A DNA stretch of 64,000 nucleotides from Prostheceraeus crozeri (Eukaryota; Platyhelminthes; Polycladida; Euryleptidae), in NCBI GenBank assembly GCA_907163375.1, contig CAJQUW010001420.1:186001-250000 (forward strand). Direction: 5' to 3'. The notes under the pieces were generated by a model that did not search any database, was not told the origin of the DNA, and saw nothing but the letters and a program-made list of their open reading frames with translations. Positions 1 to 12,040 of this stretch are shown here, piece after piece. Position 1 is the stretch's first letter. Each line of letters starts with the position of its first letter. The position numbers were made by a program, and so were the translations under genes.

Positions 1-401
1 CAGCATAGGTTGTACAATGCAAATAGGAAATGATGTCATTTCTATAGATTTCATGAAAAACTATGAAATTGTTTTCCTTCCTGAGCGTCGTTGGTGTATA
101 GTTTCCGGCAAATCTCTCATCAGACACCAACAATAGTCTGCTAACATGTGTCAGTCCCATCGATCTTGGCATCTCTGTTCCATCACCTGACATCCTGGTA
201 AAATCTCTCACCTTGTCTATCGCTCACATTTCCTAATTTTTCTGGAAAATCGGACAGGTGACTATACAAGTAGTGCATCTTTATGCTCATTCTACAGCCC
301 AATGACTGAAAAGACAAAAGCAACTCATCTACCAATTCTTGATAATTATCATCCCGCCTGTTTCCCAGACAATTTCTCACAACATCTGAGAAAGCTCTAC
401 A

Positions 402-511
402 AGCCATCAATTCTGCCACCGTCATTGTTGAGGGAAAGTTTGGATCATTCAGAAGTGTACGTATTTGAGGTCCATCGAAAATACTTGCATTTTTCTTCTC
501 AATGCTCAATA
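402..511 (+). repeat. 110-bp direct repeat, copy 1
   Basis: This segment recurs at 867-977 with about 90 percent identity by eye, beginning near TTCTGCCACCGTCATTGTTG. It encodes the IFDGPQIR portion of the broken ORF on the minus strand, so part of that ORF was duplicated after or during its decay. Confidence 0.75.
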
Positions 512-866
512 ATATAATAATAATAACGCTTATTCGGAAAATGAAAATCAAGTTATTACATAGCATGAGCCATTCACTGATTTACAGACGTGTATGGACG
601 CAAAAATAATTGCTACTTCTGTTGTAGTTTCTTGCTGTATGCAGATGTGCAAAAACGAACAAAGGATAATGATCGTCGATGAGTTTTGGAGAGTGGAATT
701 TCAAGGTGGTTACTGTATTTCAGGCGGCGTGGCATAAAAGGAAAAAGAATATTATCTTCTTGCATTGCTTCTTTAAAACAATTCATGCCTCTCTCATCAC
801 GGCGAACTTTCTAAACCCCAAGACATTTTTCCAGACATTCGTTTCCGCAAATGATGCAATGACATA

Positions 867-977
867 GACCATCATTTCTGCCACCGTCATTGTTGAGGGA
901 AAGTTTGGATCATTTAGAAGTGTATACGTATTTGACGTCCATCGAAAATACCAGCCTTTTTCTTCTCAATACTCAAA
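867..977 (+). repeat. 110-bp direct repeat, copy 2
   Basis: Second copy of the 402-511 segment. The 355 bases between the copies hold no recognisable gene and may be an insertion. Confidence 0.75.
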
Positions 978-1179
978 ACAAAGAATTCTGAACAAATGTA
1001 GCTGAAACACTCTCCATAATGATTGAGAGCTTTGACAAATTGTTTCTTTAGTCCTAATTTGATATGTAATGGAGGAAACACGCTATTCTCTCGTTCAACT
1101 ACTGGATCATTGACTATATTCTCATCACCACAAAATAAATTGGTTCTTGGAGGCTAGTTTCCCCTCACCCAGTGAGCGG

Positions 1180-2295
1180 ATGTAGTTCTACTGTCCCAAT
1201 AACACAAAAAAAACACGACTACTTTGTATATCCTACCTGTCTAGTAGCATCTAGAAGTACCTGAAAAGTAGCATCTAGAAGTCACTTTGATTTTGATGTT
1301 TTCAAGTAATGAGAGAAAGAATGAAGATGTGACGTTATGCACGTGTTAACTATCAGCTACACGTATGTCAGACTCAAACTGCGGTCAGACTCGCCGTGAT
1401 TATCCAGGCAGTGTGTCAAGTGTAACTCGTAAAGAATTCCCTGTCTTCGATCGGGTTGAATCACAGAGATGGACTGCTTCTTTGTGGGTTGCATGCAGTG
1501 GCCGCGATGATCTGAAAAGCGTCGCCGAGCTGTGTTCTGGCGCGCGAACGGCACATTGATAGATTGACTGATTTGTCGATGACATCAACGACCCATTGCT
1601 GATCATGTGCGGCTCGTGTTAGATTTTGGCCAATCCGTGCAATCTCGGCGACACTCCGGCGACTGCCTCTGAGAGAGGAAGAAAGAGACAGAAAACCATC
1701 TACTACAATTACACATCCATCCATTTGAAAGATGAAATAAAGACTTAAAGATAAGCCTAAGATGTAGCGTTTGGTCACTGGCGCACATTGTACATGATTA
1801 AAATATGTTGGAGATGTATCTAAAAAATACATTCGGGGAACTGCCTCGAATGCCCCAATGGACGCTGCGCCCCTGGCAGTACATCTGACTACTTTTTCAT
1901 TGACGTGTTGTGCAGAAACCTTTGTAAAAAGCCTACGTATTGCCTCTTCCTAAGAACATATGTTAGCCTTGGGTGATCACAACTGAAATTCAATGTATCT
2001 TGTATTTCATCATTTCTTCAAGATGAATTTAATTTCATTGATTCAAATACATTTATCTTTAAATGCCACAGCAGGTTCTTATAAATAGATGAGCATATGG
2101 GATTTTGCGGGTAAGTTATTCTTCGACTGGTGCAGGTGTTAGTCATGCAACTCAATAAATGAATATAATACTAAAATGAGTGCGAACTGTTTTTAAATGA
2201 GTACGAAAAGTGTAGGAATTACATGTATTACAAGTACTGTTATTCCGCCAAAAACTTCTGAAATGAGGAGTAATATTTTCGTACTCAAAAGATAG
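1180..2295. other. No recognised gene
   Basis: A less AT-rich patch at about 1360-1690 keeps several frames open on both strands (a 123-codon frame on the minus strand at 1461-1832), but none has a recognisable motif and the frames overlap each other, so I do not call a gene. The remainder is AT-rich unique-looking DNA. Confidence 0.4.
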
Positions 2296-2299
2296 ATTT

Positions 2300-2507
2300 T
2301 GAATATCTAAAGAGAATGACAACTCTTAAGTCAATAAAAGACAGCAACATCCTTGATTCCCCCGACCGCACTCGCCCAACCTAGGAATCGAACCGAAGTC
2401 CGCGGTGGAGACGGCTTCGATTCCTAAGTCGGACAAGAGCGGTCGAAGAATCAAGGGTGTTGCTGTCGTGTATTGACTCAATAGTTGTCATTCTCTTTAG
2501 ATATTCA
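2300..2507. repeat. Fold-back repeat with tRNA-like B box
   Basis: Left arm 2300-2400 and right arm 2414-2507 are inverted copies (AGAGAATGACAACT on the left against AGTTGTCATTCTCT on the right). The arms contain CTTCGATTCC and GGTTCGATTCC, close to the RNA polymerase III B-box consensus. A related unit lies at 3220-3390. The simplest reading is two tRNA-derived SINE halves joined tail to tail. Confidence 0.6.
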
Positions 2508-2600
2508 ATGTACTGCGACAGACATTTGTTATCAATCTATGTGTGACGTAGTCGAATGACATGCTGATATTCTCTCTCGCTGCAACATGAATGGTGGTAG

Positions 2601-3135
2601 CACAGAATTAGACCGGTCGTTTCTTCTTCTCTTTTACTAGAAAGGAAGCATTCATTGAAACATGTACATGTAATGCCCATCAAATGGCACAATCTGCTGA
2701 CATAATACCATGGAAATGGAACAATAAGCAGCCAGTTCAACATTAAACACGCCAAATTGTGCGAAGTTTCAGTGACTGTTATCAACCGGATCACACAGCA
2801 AAGAGACACACAGACGATGTCAAGTTCTACAGAGAAGTTTGTGAACGTTTTTTCATGCGCCTGCTAACTTTTTTTAAAATGATCGGAGGGCCCAACATTA
2901 TCGAGAAAGCTTTTGCGCAATGATCTGAATTCCTCGAATCTGAAGGAGTCATGGCGATCGGAGCATTTTGAAGGAATTCAGAGCAATCCGCAAGCGACAC
3001 ACGACTGTTTTTCCTATCTCTGTAAGGCATTAAAACTTTCTTTTTGCCCATTTAGTAAGTTTCTGTATGTGCCATCGTTTTGGATCAGTTTGTACTTCCA
3101 GCAAAGTGATGCGGTTTAACAATTAAAATTCTGTG
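2601..3135 (+). mobile_element. hAT-type MITE, family 1, copy 1
   Basis: The element starts CACAGAATTAGACC and ends AATTCTGTG. The flanking eight bases GGTGGTAG (2593-2600) and GCTGGTAG (3136-3143) match at seven of eight, as expected for an aged hAT-type 8-bp target duplication. Its body is shared with 18481-18987, 28245-28530, 54336-54866 and 60951-61879. There is no transposase, so it is non-autonomous. The superfamily is inferred only from the duplication length. Confidence 0.65.
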
Positions 3136-3219
3136 GCTGGTAGCATTCTGTCAATAATAATAGGACAACAAGGTGTCGATATCACTTGGAGATGACATCT
3201 GCCTTCACTCGCGTTTCTT

Positions 3220-3390
3220 GAACCGTCAGCGTGGCCTAGTGAAGAAAATGCGAGCTCGTCTCCACCGCGTGCTTCGGTTCGTGGCCACTAGGCCACGCGG
3301 ACGGTTTCGATTCCTAAGTCGGGCGAGTGCGGTCGGGGAATCAAAGGTGCTGGTATCTTGTATTAACTTAATAGCTGATTGAATGGCCAA
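3220..3390 (+). repeat. tRNA-derived SINE-like unit with internal hairpin
   Basis: GTGGCCTAGTGAAG near 3230 resembles a polymerase III A box, and GGTTTCGATTCC near 3304 resembles a B box. CACTAGGCCACGC at 3286-3298 is the inverted complement of GCGTGGCCTAGTG at 3229-3241. The downstream part, from TTCGATTCCTAAGTCGG onward, is shared with the 2300-2507 fold-back repeat. Confidence 0.5.
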
Positions 3391-3630
3391 AAGTGAGAGC
3401 ATTTTTCCCAGACATGGACAGGGTGAGCAAAAGTGAAGTTCTGATACATCTGAAGAAGAATCAGAAGATTGAAAAGTTTTGTTACTTTTCATACGCAACC
3501 ACAAACGTAACATTGGAAATTTTGTTGAAAATGATCATGCAGTTAATTTTCCCTGTAAGCATACAAAGGCTCATTTATATTTAATTAAAAATGTATTCGT
3601 TCAAAGACTTCTTATTTGATGATTCTCATA

Positions 3631-3640
3631 GCATATATTA
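3631..3640 (+). promoter_or_regulatory. TATA-like box upstream of gene A
   Basis: CATATATTAG lies about 75 bases before the gene A start codon, leaving room for a roughly 45-base leader containing a GA-rich run. Position and sequence suit a core promoter, but such AT-rich words are common in this DNA. Confidence 0.25.
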
Positions 3641-3709
3641 GTAACACGGGAAGAGAGAGAGAGACACATAAATCAAGCATTCATTCTACCACCGAAGAGT
3701 TCCTGCAGC

Positions 3710-3853
3710 ATGTCATCAATTTTATCTTATTGTATTTCTGCTGTGGTCATATTGATAGGCGTCTTTGTTGTTGACGTCTGTCCGCAAGGGACGAAGAACG
3801 TCTGCTGCACACCCAAGCGTTATTCAGAGACTGTGAAAATGTATGAAAATGGG
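3710..3853 (+). CDS. Gene A exon 1: signal peptide and CC motif of an ependymin-like secreted protein
   Basis: This exon encodes residues 1-48: a hydrophobic signal peptide (about residues 4-21), then VCPQGTKNVCCTPKRY with Cys24, Cys32 and Cys33. It ends in phase 0 at a good GTAAGA donor and joins exon 2 in frame. The four exons total 648 coding bases: 215 residues plus stop. A secreted protein of this size with a CC-x-P motif after the signal, a Y-x-I..NGTC segment, VTKDKC and a terminal D..FNLPADC resembles ependymin-related proteins, small extracellular glycoproteins expanded in marine invertebrates. The gene model rests on splice sites, frame continuity and conservation with gene B; the family name is inference. 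The start is the only in-frame ATG that gives a signal peptide. Confidence 0.6.
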
Positions 3854-6800
3854 GTAAGAACTTTCATTCTATTATGATAACTATTATGATCAGGGCCATT
3901 ACTTTCCGCCGCTAAATGTTTGAAATTCCGCGGCATGAAAAGTGCAAGTAAAATTCTTCAAAAGTCCACAATTCATAACATTTCAAAGACATAATTTCGA
4001 TGAATCATTTTCGCCCAGGTCAAATGAATTGTTTATGTGGTCCTGTCACATGCCACGCTCAATTACGCGTAATTACACATGACCCTAAACATCCGTGGCT
4101 GTGCGTGACATTCCTGAAACATCTGTCGACAGCCCTGTAGTGTAGATTTTGCGTCCCATGTGTCTGTATATATGAGAGGCTAAACAATGTGATAGGATTT
4201 CAATTTCATGCTCAGGGAAGACAGAACATGCTTAGCGGTTCATCCGTGGTTCAAGCGGCAACGCGGACAACCGTAGACGACGAGTAAACCATAAACACTC
4301 GTCCGCGCGTATTCATAGACATTCCCCATGTTTTGACAGCATCAGATCACGTGATTGCTGACTATAAGTGCAGCGCGTATGTACGCGGGTATAAGTATAA
4401 ACTGCTCACAACCACGGATGTTTGGGGTGCTCCGTAATTACGCGTGGCAATGTCACCTAGTGCTTCTTCAAAAGACAGAAGAATATATCCTTGATAAACA
4501 GTGACCATTCGTTTGGATTTTTCGAAATGAAATGAGGCGTCTTATGCACATGTACAGTGCAAAGTTCTTTATGAACCTAAGGATTTGCATCGCTGCTATG
4601 CTGCTAATATAAAATTCCAAATTCCACAATTTTTTTGAATTTAATGTTAATTCCTCGATATCCGTTGTACAGCTCCGGAAATACATGTACATGGCCCTGG
4701 TTATGATATCTATGATTCTATGAGATGTACACGTGCCGCGAGCTGATATATTTTGGAAATATTTATGCCGTCTGAAGGGCGGGTGAAACATGGGTAAAAT
4801 GTAACTAGACCTATACACATAGCATGCTCGTAAATGATAGACTATACAGGGTGCGGCATGAAAAGGTGACTTCGACATGATGATTATCGTTTAAGTGAAG
4901 AGTTGGAATCAGCTTTTTTTTTGTTCACTCGTTCTTCTTCTCATCTTCGTTTCTTAGCTTTCGAGTTCTCATACTTTATATGTGCTGTATATTACACTTT
5001 TATTCTCAAATGCAATCATTGTAATATTGATTACGATAGCAGAGATGCTTTTTGACTTCAAAAGGAGCTTGGCTTATAGTTCCACCTTAATAGAAAACTT
5101 CTGAAGAATGCTTTGCCTTTATAAACCCATGAATTGATCATTGGATGCATAAAGAACTGAATTATGATGCGTTATTTCCTTCAATCAACTGATTTTGTAA
5201 CATCATTATCATCATCAATTTACGTGTAAAGAGGAATGGATTTTAAGTCCTGTCAATCCCAATGTCATTAAATGGCAGTTTCGTGTCGGTGCTAATCCCA
5301 TATTCGGCATCCAATGCTATTGCTTTTTCGGCCTATACAATTTTCAGATTCTGTTCAATCCCGGTATCCCAAAATTGAAATTTTCCAGAATTTTGAAATC
5401 CCTAGCAATAACTCTATAAAGAAGCATGACAATTTTGCATTACAAACACCAATTATATCAATTATTCAGGGAAGCCATATTAGTTCCCAATAACACAAAT
5501 TGTCTTGACCAATTAATTATGAGCTTGTGATTAAATGTGATGAAAATAAAGAAAAGAATTTTTGACTTGTGCAACAATTTACGAAACGGCAAATATTGAC
5601 CTCGCATTTTTTCTGGTGCCATAGCTTCCTCTATTCAAATTCACAAGTATACAACACTTGTTATTTTAATGAATAAAAGAGACAATGGATTTTTCACATT
5701 CTTTATTTGAAAAATTATTGATGAACTTTTGACTGATTAACTTAGAATATATTAATTCAACATTTTCGAAAACTTTTTCATTTTAACAAAACCTGCAGCA
5801 AATAAATGCTTTTTTGGCTTATTGATTCTCTCAAGAGTGAGTTTGGGAAAAATATTCGTCTATAGTTATGTTCTACAATCATGTCAAATAGATCAACTGC
5901 ACCTCAATTTGGTTAGGATTGGTCATTCTTAGCGTTGTAAACTATCAAAAAGATTGCTGCAGGTGTCTCAAGAATTCAAGATGGGTCCAATCATAGAGTA
6001 GGTATATTAGGTAACGTGGTAACTCGGCATTTATTAAATCCCCATTGTGTATACACTTTCGATTTTATTAAATGAACTCAAGGGAGATAGGAAATGTTTC
6101 AAAATGTGAGATATAAATATTTACGCAGTTTTAAAGAAATTACAACGGAATTGACTGATTATGACAGTAATGCAGACGGAATGATGGCATTTCACAGATT
6201 CTCCTTTTCATGACAGCCTTGGAGATTTAATGTTTGTTAAAGTAGCAATTCGATGGGTTCCTATTATTTTCATGCTGAACCTCAAGAGTATTTTCTTAAG
6301 CGTGATTATGTGGCAACCTGCCGGCAGAGCAAAATCACATAATCAAAGACAATGATTTCAATTAACTTTGAAAGATGTAAATGGGTCCACATTACTATTC
6401 AGATTCAAGAAAGGAAACATGAATTTAGTGAATCATAAAATAATGACGGTGAAAATTGAATTAAAAATTTGAAATTTCAGCCAAGAAAGCACGAATAATA
6501 TCGCGACTTTTCCATGAAGACTTCCATTATAATACGGATCATGAAATTCCCTTGATAATCAGCTTGATTTCAGCTTAGTTAGGATGCTTATTATCAAATA
6601 TTCATTCCTTTTGATATCCTACTTACATAGGGGCGTCAGTCGGTAGTATATAAATTGGCAAAATTTTGACTTTTTAAAAACTGCTCAAATAATGTTTTGG
6701 ACCACGGGAACGTAATCTCCGCAAATAACTGAATCTTTTCATATAAAATTTTCACTGTATACGTACAGATACTTTTTTGAGTCCACACTCTACCTATATA

Positions 6801-7820
6801 TTCCTACTCTATGGGTCCAGTATTTTGCCTCTCAATTTCAAAGGCTCACAGCATTGTGAAATAGTGATGCAATTTACAAGAGAGATCATTCGTTGTGAAA
6901 TGAGAACACAATTACATTAGACTGGAACAGACAGTGTGAACTTATCATATCAGAAAAGAGAAACATAAATCACAGCATAAATCATAAAATAGAGTGATGT
7001 TATATTACTTATGAAAGTGATAGTAGAACCTTACTTCTGTAGTTGACCAGGTGACGGGAGATCATCTTTCTCAGAAAGTCATACAAGGTAATTAAAACTT
7101 CCCTTTTCAGTTTAGGCCAATATAATCAAGTTAAAGTTAAAAGTATGACAGACAGGCCTTCGGCGTCCAGCGCCTTCAACGGTCGATGTTTGGATGGCGC
7201 CCATTTTAATTTATGTTGGAAGGTGTTATTTTTTCATTTAGTTTCCATTTCTTTTTATATTATTTGCTGCATTCTCAAGCTTGAATTACTTGAATTCATG
7301 CTGACGTAAGGCCCACTTTACTTCAAAGCGAATTTAAAGATGCAAATTCTCCATTAATTTTCCCTACAATGATAATGTCGGTATATAAATTCAGAAACTA
7401 TCAAAGATGAGATAAGATCACTACTGATATGTAGTGTAAACTGTACACCGCTAAAAACAGCTAAAATGACCGTTAAACTTAACAGAAAAGCTTCACAGAA
7501 GATATCAGTAAATATCCATTAAAATGATGACGTCACACTTTGATGATTGGTGACATAACTGTTAAAATCCGTTCATATCAGATAAACACAGACGTCTGTT
7601 TTTACAGATATCTACAGTTCAGGCTGTAAAAATCCGTGAAACTAATTTCATCTGTTAATTTAAACAGATATTTAGGGTTTGCAGTTCACAGTGCACCAGC
7701 CTGAAAGATGCAAAATCCGTAGCTGCCAAATGCCGTAATGCTATGTACATGTGCGTTAAGGAAACGTTTTCTTTAAAGATGCATTCAGTCATCAAAAAAT
7801 GAACCACTGAAATCCCTTAC
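3854..7820 (+). other. Gene A intron 1, first part
   Basis: This is AT-rich intronic sequence without recognisable coding capacity. The overlapping minus-strand frame at 4468-4878 has no motif. The block at 6470-6845 is shared with intron 1 of gene B and is listed separately. Confidence 0.5.
6470..6845 (+). repeat. Intron 1 block shared with gene B
   Basis: Runs such as TATTCATTCCTTTTGAT, AAACTGCTCAAAT and AATCTTTTCATATAA recur in the same order on the minus strand at 63430-63770, upstream of gene B exon 2. This shows that the duplication producing genes A and B covered non-coding DNA as well. Confidence 0.8.
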
Positions 7821-7824
7821 CATA

Positions 7825-8551
7825 TAGTCCGGCAGCCAGAACGAGTTTCTGCAGGGAACGAGGCCGAAAGTGAGACTTTCACAGAATGATGCACACCCTA
7901 TGTCTACTACGAATCTGTACGTCAGTCGAGTTCTAGTGAGTTCCTCTTCTTGTCAGACACGATCAAAGAAAAACACATGTAAATTCAATGGGACGCAGAT
8001 TGCAGTTTTTGGCTGAAATGAAATTTTCTATGTTTTCTCTGATTAAACGGAAAGTACTAAGCCCAGAGTCATAATTTTTGGCATGGAATGTCTTCAGGTC
8101 ATCTCCTTCCATGTTCATGCACTCCTGTCTATAAAGCTAAACACATTTAGATTTGGCGAGCCTCTTAATGTCGGCAAACACAAACATTTTGAGCAGCTTT
8201 ATCCACATTTAACCACATTATCGTATACATTCCCGAATAGACGCATGATAACAGCACATGCGTATCATAGAAAATGACCATCAGACATAGTATGTCAAAA
8301 ATTATGACTCTGGACTGAATACTTTTCGTTTAATCAGAGAAAACATAGAAAATTTCATTTTAGCTAAAAGCTGCAGTCTGCGTCCCATTGGATTTACATG
8401 TGTTTTTCTTTGATCCTGTCTGACAAGAAGAGGAACTCACTAGAACTCGGCAGACGTGCTGATTCGTAGTAGGCATAGGGTGTACAACATTCTGTGAAAG
8501 TCTCACTTTCGGCCTCGTTCCCTGCAGAAACTCGTTCTGGCTGCCGGACTA
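7825..8551. mobile_element. Long-TIR element flanked by TA
   Basis: The inverted arms 7825-8085 and 8289-8551 are about 260 bases each, with ends TAGTCCGGCAGCC and GGCTGCCGGACTA. TA lies directly outside each end, as expected for a Tc1/mariner-type target. The centre (about 200 bases) has no transposase. A related partial arm lies at 60258-60425. Superfamily assignment is tentative. Confidence 0.65.
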
Positions 8552-9320
8552 TATAGGCAATCGTGATTGGGTAGCTTTCACAGAAGCAAGTATTATTCAA
8601 AATAATAAATGACTTGCCGAAACCCTCTCCCAGATGCGTGAATGTTGTCTTAATATATTGTTTATTTATGAAGTACTTATGTAACTTAATGGAAAACAAT
8701 TAGTGGAATTTCGAACAGTTTTAGTGCTGTTTTAAAGTAGATAGAGGTAGTTGAGTAAGTATTATAGTCGTAAACTTAATCGCACACCACGCTTTTGGCC
8801 GAACAATACGATGCATCATTTCTCCAAGCGAATTCTTTTGCCGATGATTTGAACACATGTGATTTATAATGCCCATTGATATCTGAATCTTAAACATTCA
8901 CCAAGTCCAGGCCTATCATCAAATCTCATAAAGGGGCGAATTAGAGTTTTCTGTATTGAAAACATATATTTCAACACGATGCTGTTTTCAAAAATTGCAT
9001 TACAACTGCAAATGTTAGAAAGTATTGTGAAAATTGATCAATCAGTTTACGGAATTGTACAAATATTGTATAACAGCAATGGAAGAAAGAGTTTAAATAG
9101 ACGCTGAAAAGTTATCATCATTTCTAGATTTATTCGAAAGTTTTTTGAAACTCCTCATCCTTGTAGCATGATATTTTCAGTATTAGTCCTGTTTCATACA
9201 AATTGCTATCACAAGAGAGCTGGAATGTACTTTCGTGCGCAAATATGCAAAATTTGATTGAAAATGCTACGAATTAAACAACTGCGATCTCCAGTTCTAT
9301 GATTACCCCTTATGCTTCAG
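8552..9320 (+). other. Gene A intron 1, end
   Basis: AT-rich, with no recognised feature except the acceptor TTATGCTTCAG immediately before exon 2. The same acceptor string precedes exon 2 of gene B. Confidence 0.5.
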
Positions 9321-9519
9321 GTCCAGGAGTCTGCTGCTACCATATCAGAGGATTTCAAAAAGAATATGAAAGTCTTTTCTGACATTCGCCTCCGGAGCGA
9401 TCCCGCTTTAGCAACGCTTATATGGGACCATGGAGCGAAGAAGAGGTACACTATCTATGCAAATGGAACTTGCACATGGGCAAGAGATACAGATCCTATG
9501 CTGCGAGCCTGCGACAGAA
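9321..9519 (+). CDS. Gene A exon 2
   Basis: It encodes residues 49-114 plus one base of codon 115. Visible features are IWDHGAKKRYTIY, an N-glycosylation sequon NGT at residue 96 directly before Cys99, and Cys112. Gene B exon 2 has the matching IWD, Y..F.NGSC.W and DC.R pattern and is 202 bases, so the phase is kept. The donor is GCAAGT rather than GTAAGT; gene B has GTAAGC at the aligned place, so a GC-AG intron is likely. In the family view this region matches the segment with an aromatic-rich strand and a single cysteine. Confidence 0.7.
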
Positions 9520-9751
9520 GCAAGTCTGACATTTCATCATCTATAATAATTCACTCCAATTTTTCAAAGTTTTCAAATTACTTCCTCTGTATATTCCAAT
9601 CTTGACGATTTTCCTCCGACGAATTTTTGTTTTCCTCTTCATTTTCTAAGCTGATGCTCCGAATTTATCAAAATTACCTCAATAGATATTTCTCGTATAT
9701 TTTTTCCAATAAATTTAAACTTGATTAATTCTGCACTTGGTTCACACAGAG

Positions 9752-12040
9752 CAGGGCTGTGGAGCCAATGCGTTATCTCATCGGCTCCGGCTCCACGACA
9801 CTGATGTGAAAGGCTCCGGCTCCGGCTCCGGCTCCGACTTCAAATTCAGGTTCTATCTATGCTGGTTATCCTGGATCCGTTGAACGGGTTTTTTGGATAA
9901 CGGTGTGGCCTTTAGAGGCTTGCTACAATCATCAAATTAGTTTTCATTAACAAGCAACGACTTAAGTTAATAATAAAAATGATAATAGCCTAATATAATA
10001 AATAACATACTTGTCATATATTTTTGCATGAATTGACTATCTCTGAAAGATAAAATAAAGTTATAGCCTGCATTGGTTAAATTAGAAAAGATATCCAGCA
10101 CTGGCTAAATATATATTGGCCTAGCCTGCAACCAGTCTACTACAAGGCTACATTAAATAAGACCACATGAGTGATAATGATATACCTAATTAGCCGTCAC
10201 AGGGGCCGAATAGTAGTATAAGCTTTTCAACAAAGCTTGAATATGAAACTGAATAGCGTATGTCTCTAAATAGCTTATAGGGCCTGTATCTACTCGAACA
10301 TGGAAAGGGTATCGGCTATATATCCAAATATACCGTATCAATAAAGATATCAATTGCTTTATTGAATATTAAAGTGTATATAGGCTAGCTTAGGTTGTTA
10401 TTGCTATTTGTTATTGCCTTTATCCAATAGTCTGTTGGTCCATGAATATTATGATCGGTGGGTAGCCCACCACTCATCATCTGTAGAAATTGTAATTTAG
10501 ATAGTCTCATTGCAGTGTAGGCTAGAAATGTACAATTGAAAATTATACTTAAAAAATTAAAAATATCTAATTTAGGACGAGTTTTGTAATTCTATGCAGC
10601 ATACTTAATAAGTTAAGGCCTAACTTACATTATATTAATTTCATATTTTTCATTATGGCGCTAAGTTGCACTAAATAATTCATCAATGATTCATGTATAT
10701 TATTATATTCAATTTATGTATAACACATTACCACTATTCCTCTGATGATGGTCAGGCTGATGAAACTGAACTCGGAGTATCACACAGTATGTTGCAGGGT
10801 GCAATGCATAATAAAAATTTGACTGCGAGCACCGAGCAGAAATCCCATCTACTTTGCTAGCTTTCGAATGCGCGTGCGGTTTAATGTCACAGACAGTAGA
10901 AAAGGAAGGTCAAAAAGCGCCTTTATTGAGAGCACCTCAGTTTTTTTATTGTTTACATATAAGTCAGCATGATATCAGCATTAAGACAGACGGAAAAAAT
11001 AATAATGAAAATTCTTGAAATCCACAGGTCTATGACATTTGGGGAAATATTATTACAAAATACGGCTCTTGTGCAGTCCTCTCCCCCCCCCCATTTTTTC
11101 TCCGGTCAAAAGATGCAGCACCATTGGATGTCAGTTTCAGCATCACCGGTTTGAGTGAAGCATACCGTGCTGTTGTAAAAATCTACGTGGGTAATTGCGA
11201 TGTCATAGTCGCAAACTTCGTCAGCAAGTCAACATTGTAATTTGCTTCGGGTTTTTCGCATTGAAATATACCCTTTGAATTTTGAAGTCAAAAGAAATTC
11301 ATTGTGAATGAGATACCTTTAGAATAATAGGGCGCTACTAGAAGTGGCTGGGTCGCTTATTGCTATAACCATGTGAGGACTTGTAGTCAGGTCATTCGTG
11401 TGAGTGGGAAGAGTTATCCCTCCAACCAAAATTGATCAAAGTGAATAATCGATTGTTTTGAAAAATGTAGGTGGGGGGACTACACAAGAGCCTACAATAC
11501 AATCTGAGGAAATTGGCATTGTCACAGATGCCAGTAGCCATACCGATAGATGGTAACCTACATAGTAACTGTATTAGATTTAAGACATTGCGCAAGAAAT
11601 GTAGCTATATTATCTTTGCTGACTGAACTGGAAATGTGTACATAAATGACTGGCGACTTATCTCTAGGAATCTCCAATCATCTAGTTAGCATGCATATAA
11701 CAAGTTTTCAAATTAATGGATTTTGGAGAATACGTTGTCACTAAAAGCTATGGAAATTAGTCTTACGAAACATATGTAATAAAAAAATATTACACATGTG
11801 TGTAAATATAATACATATAATACAAAAGAAGGCGGCAACTGCAAAGAAAGATATCGTGGAGGACAGATCATTGGTATACTTAAAAGACATATCTTTAGAT
11901 TTCAAATGATTTAATTTTTTTATGATGCCAATTAATACCTTTCAAAATTCTAGATTTATATCAAAGTTCAAACTATCGGAGCCGGAGCCGGAGCCTTTGT
12001 GATAAATCGGCTCCGGCTCGTCTCCGGCTCCACAGCCCTG
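9752..12040. mobile_element. 2.3-kb non-autonomous hAT element in gene A intron 2
   Basis: The ends CAGGGCTGTGGAGCC and GGCTCCACAGCCCTG are perfect inverted repeats typical of hAT ends, and both subterminal regions carry repeated GGCTCC units. The flanks ACACAGAG (9744-9751) and CCACAGAG (12041-12048) match at seven of eight. No transposase can be read in the AT-rich interior, so the element is a deletion derivative or MITE-like. Confidence 0.8.

Larger units (their letters stand above)
15..1160 (-). pseudogene. Broken copy of a conserved mobile-element-associated protein
   Basis: Read on the minus strand, several frames give pieces of one protein I recognise from many animal genomes as a repeated uncharacterised ORF: PPLHIKLGLKKQFVKAL at about 1030-1080, then IFDGPQIRTLL, LGCRMSIKMHYLYSHL and GERFYQDV inside an open stretch at 183-566, then, after a frame shift, MLADYCW near 60-75. 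Typical relatives read PPLHIKLGL, GPQIR, LGCxMSLKxHFLxSHL, GERFHQD and ADYCW in that order. The copy has at least one frameshift, stop codons and an internal duplication. The biochemical role is unknown to me. The high copy number of such ORFs points to a mobile element, but I cannot name the superfamily. Confidence 0.6.

Noticed and set aside
1461-1832. 123-codon minus-strand frame
   Set aside because: Overlapping frames on both strands are open in this less AT-rich patch and none shows a domain. I describe the region but call no gene.
4468-4878. 136-codon minus-strand frame in gene A intron 1
   Set aside because: No motif, odd composition and within an intron whose gene model is supported by a paralog.
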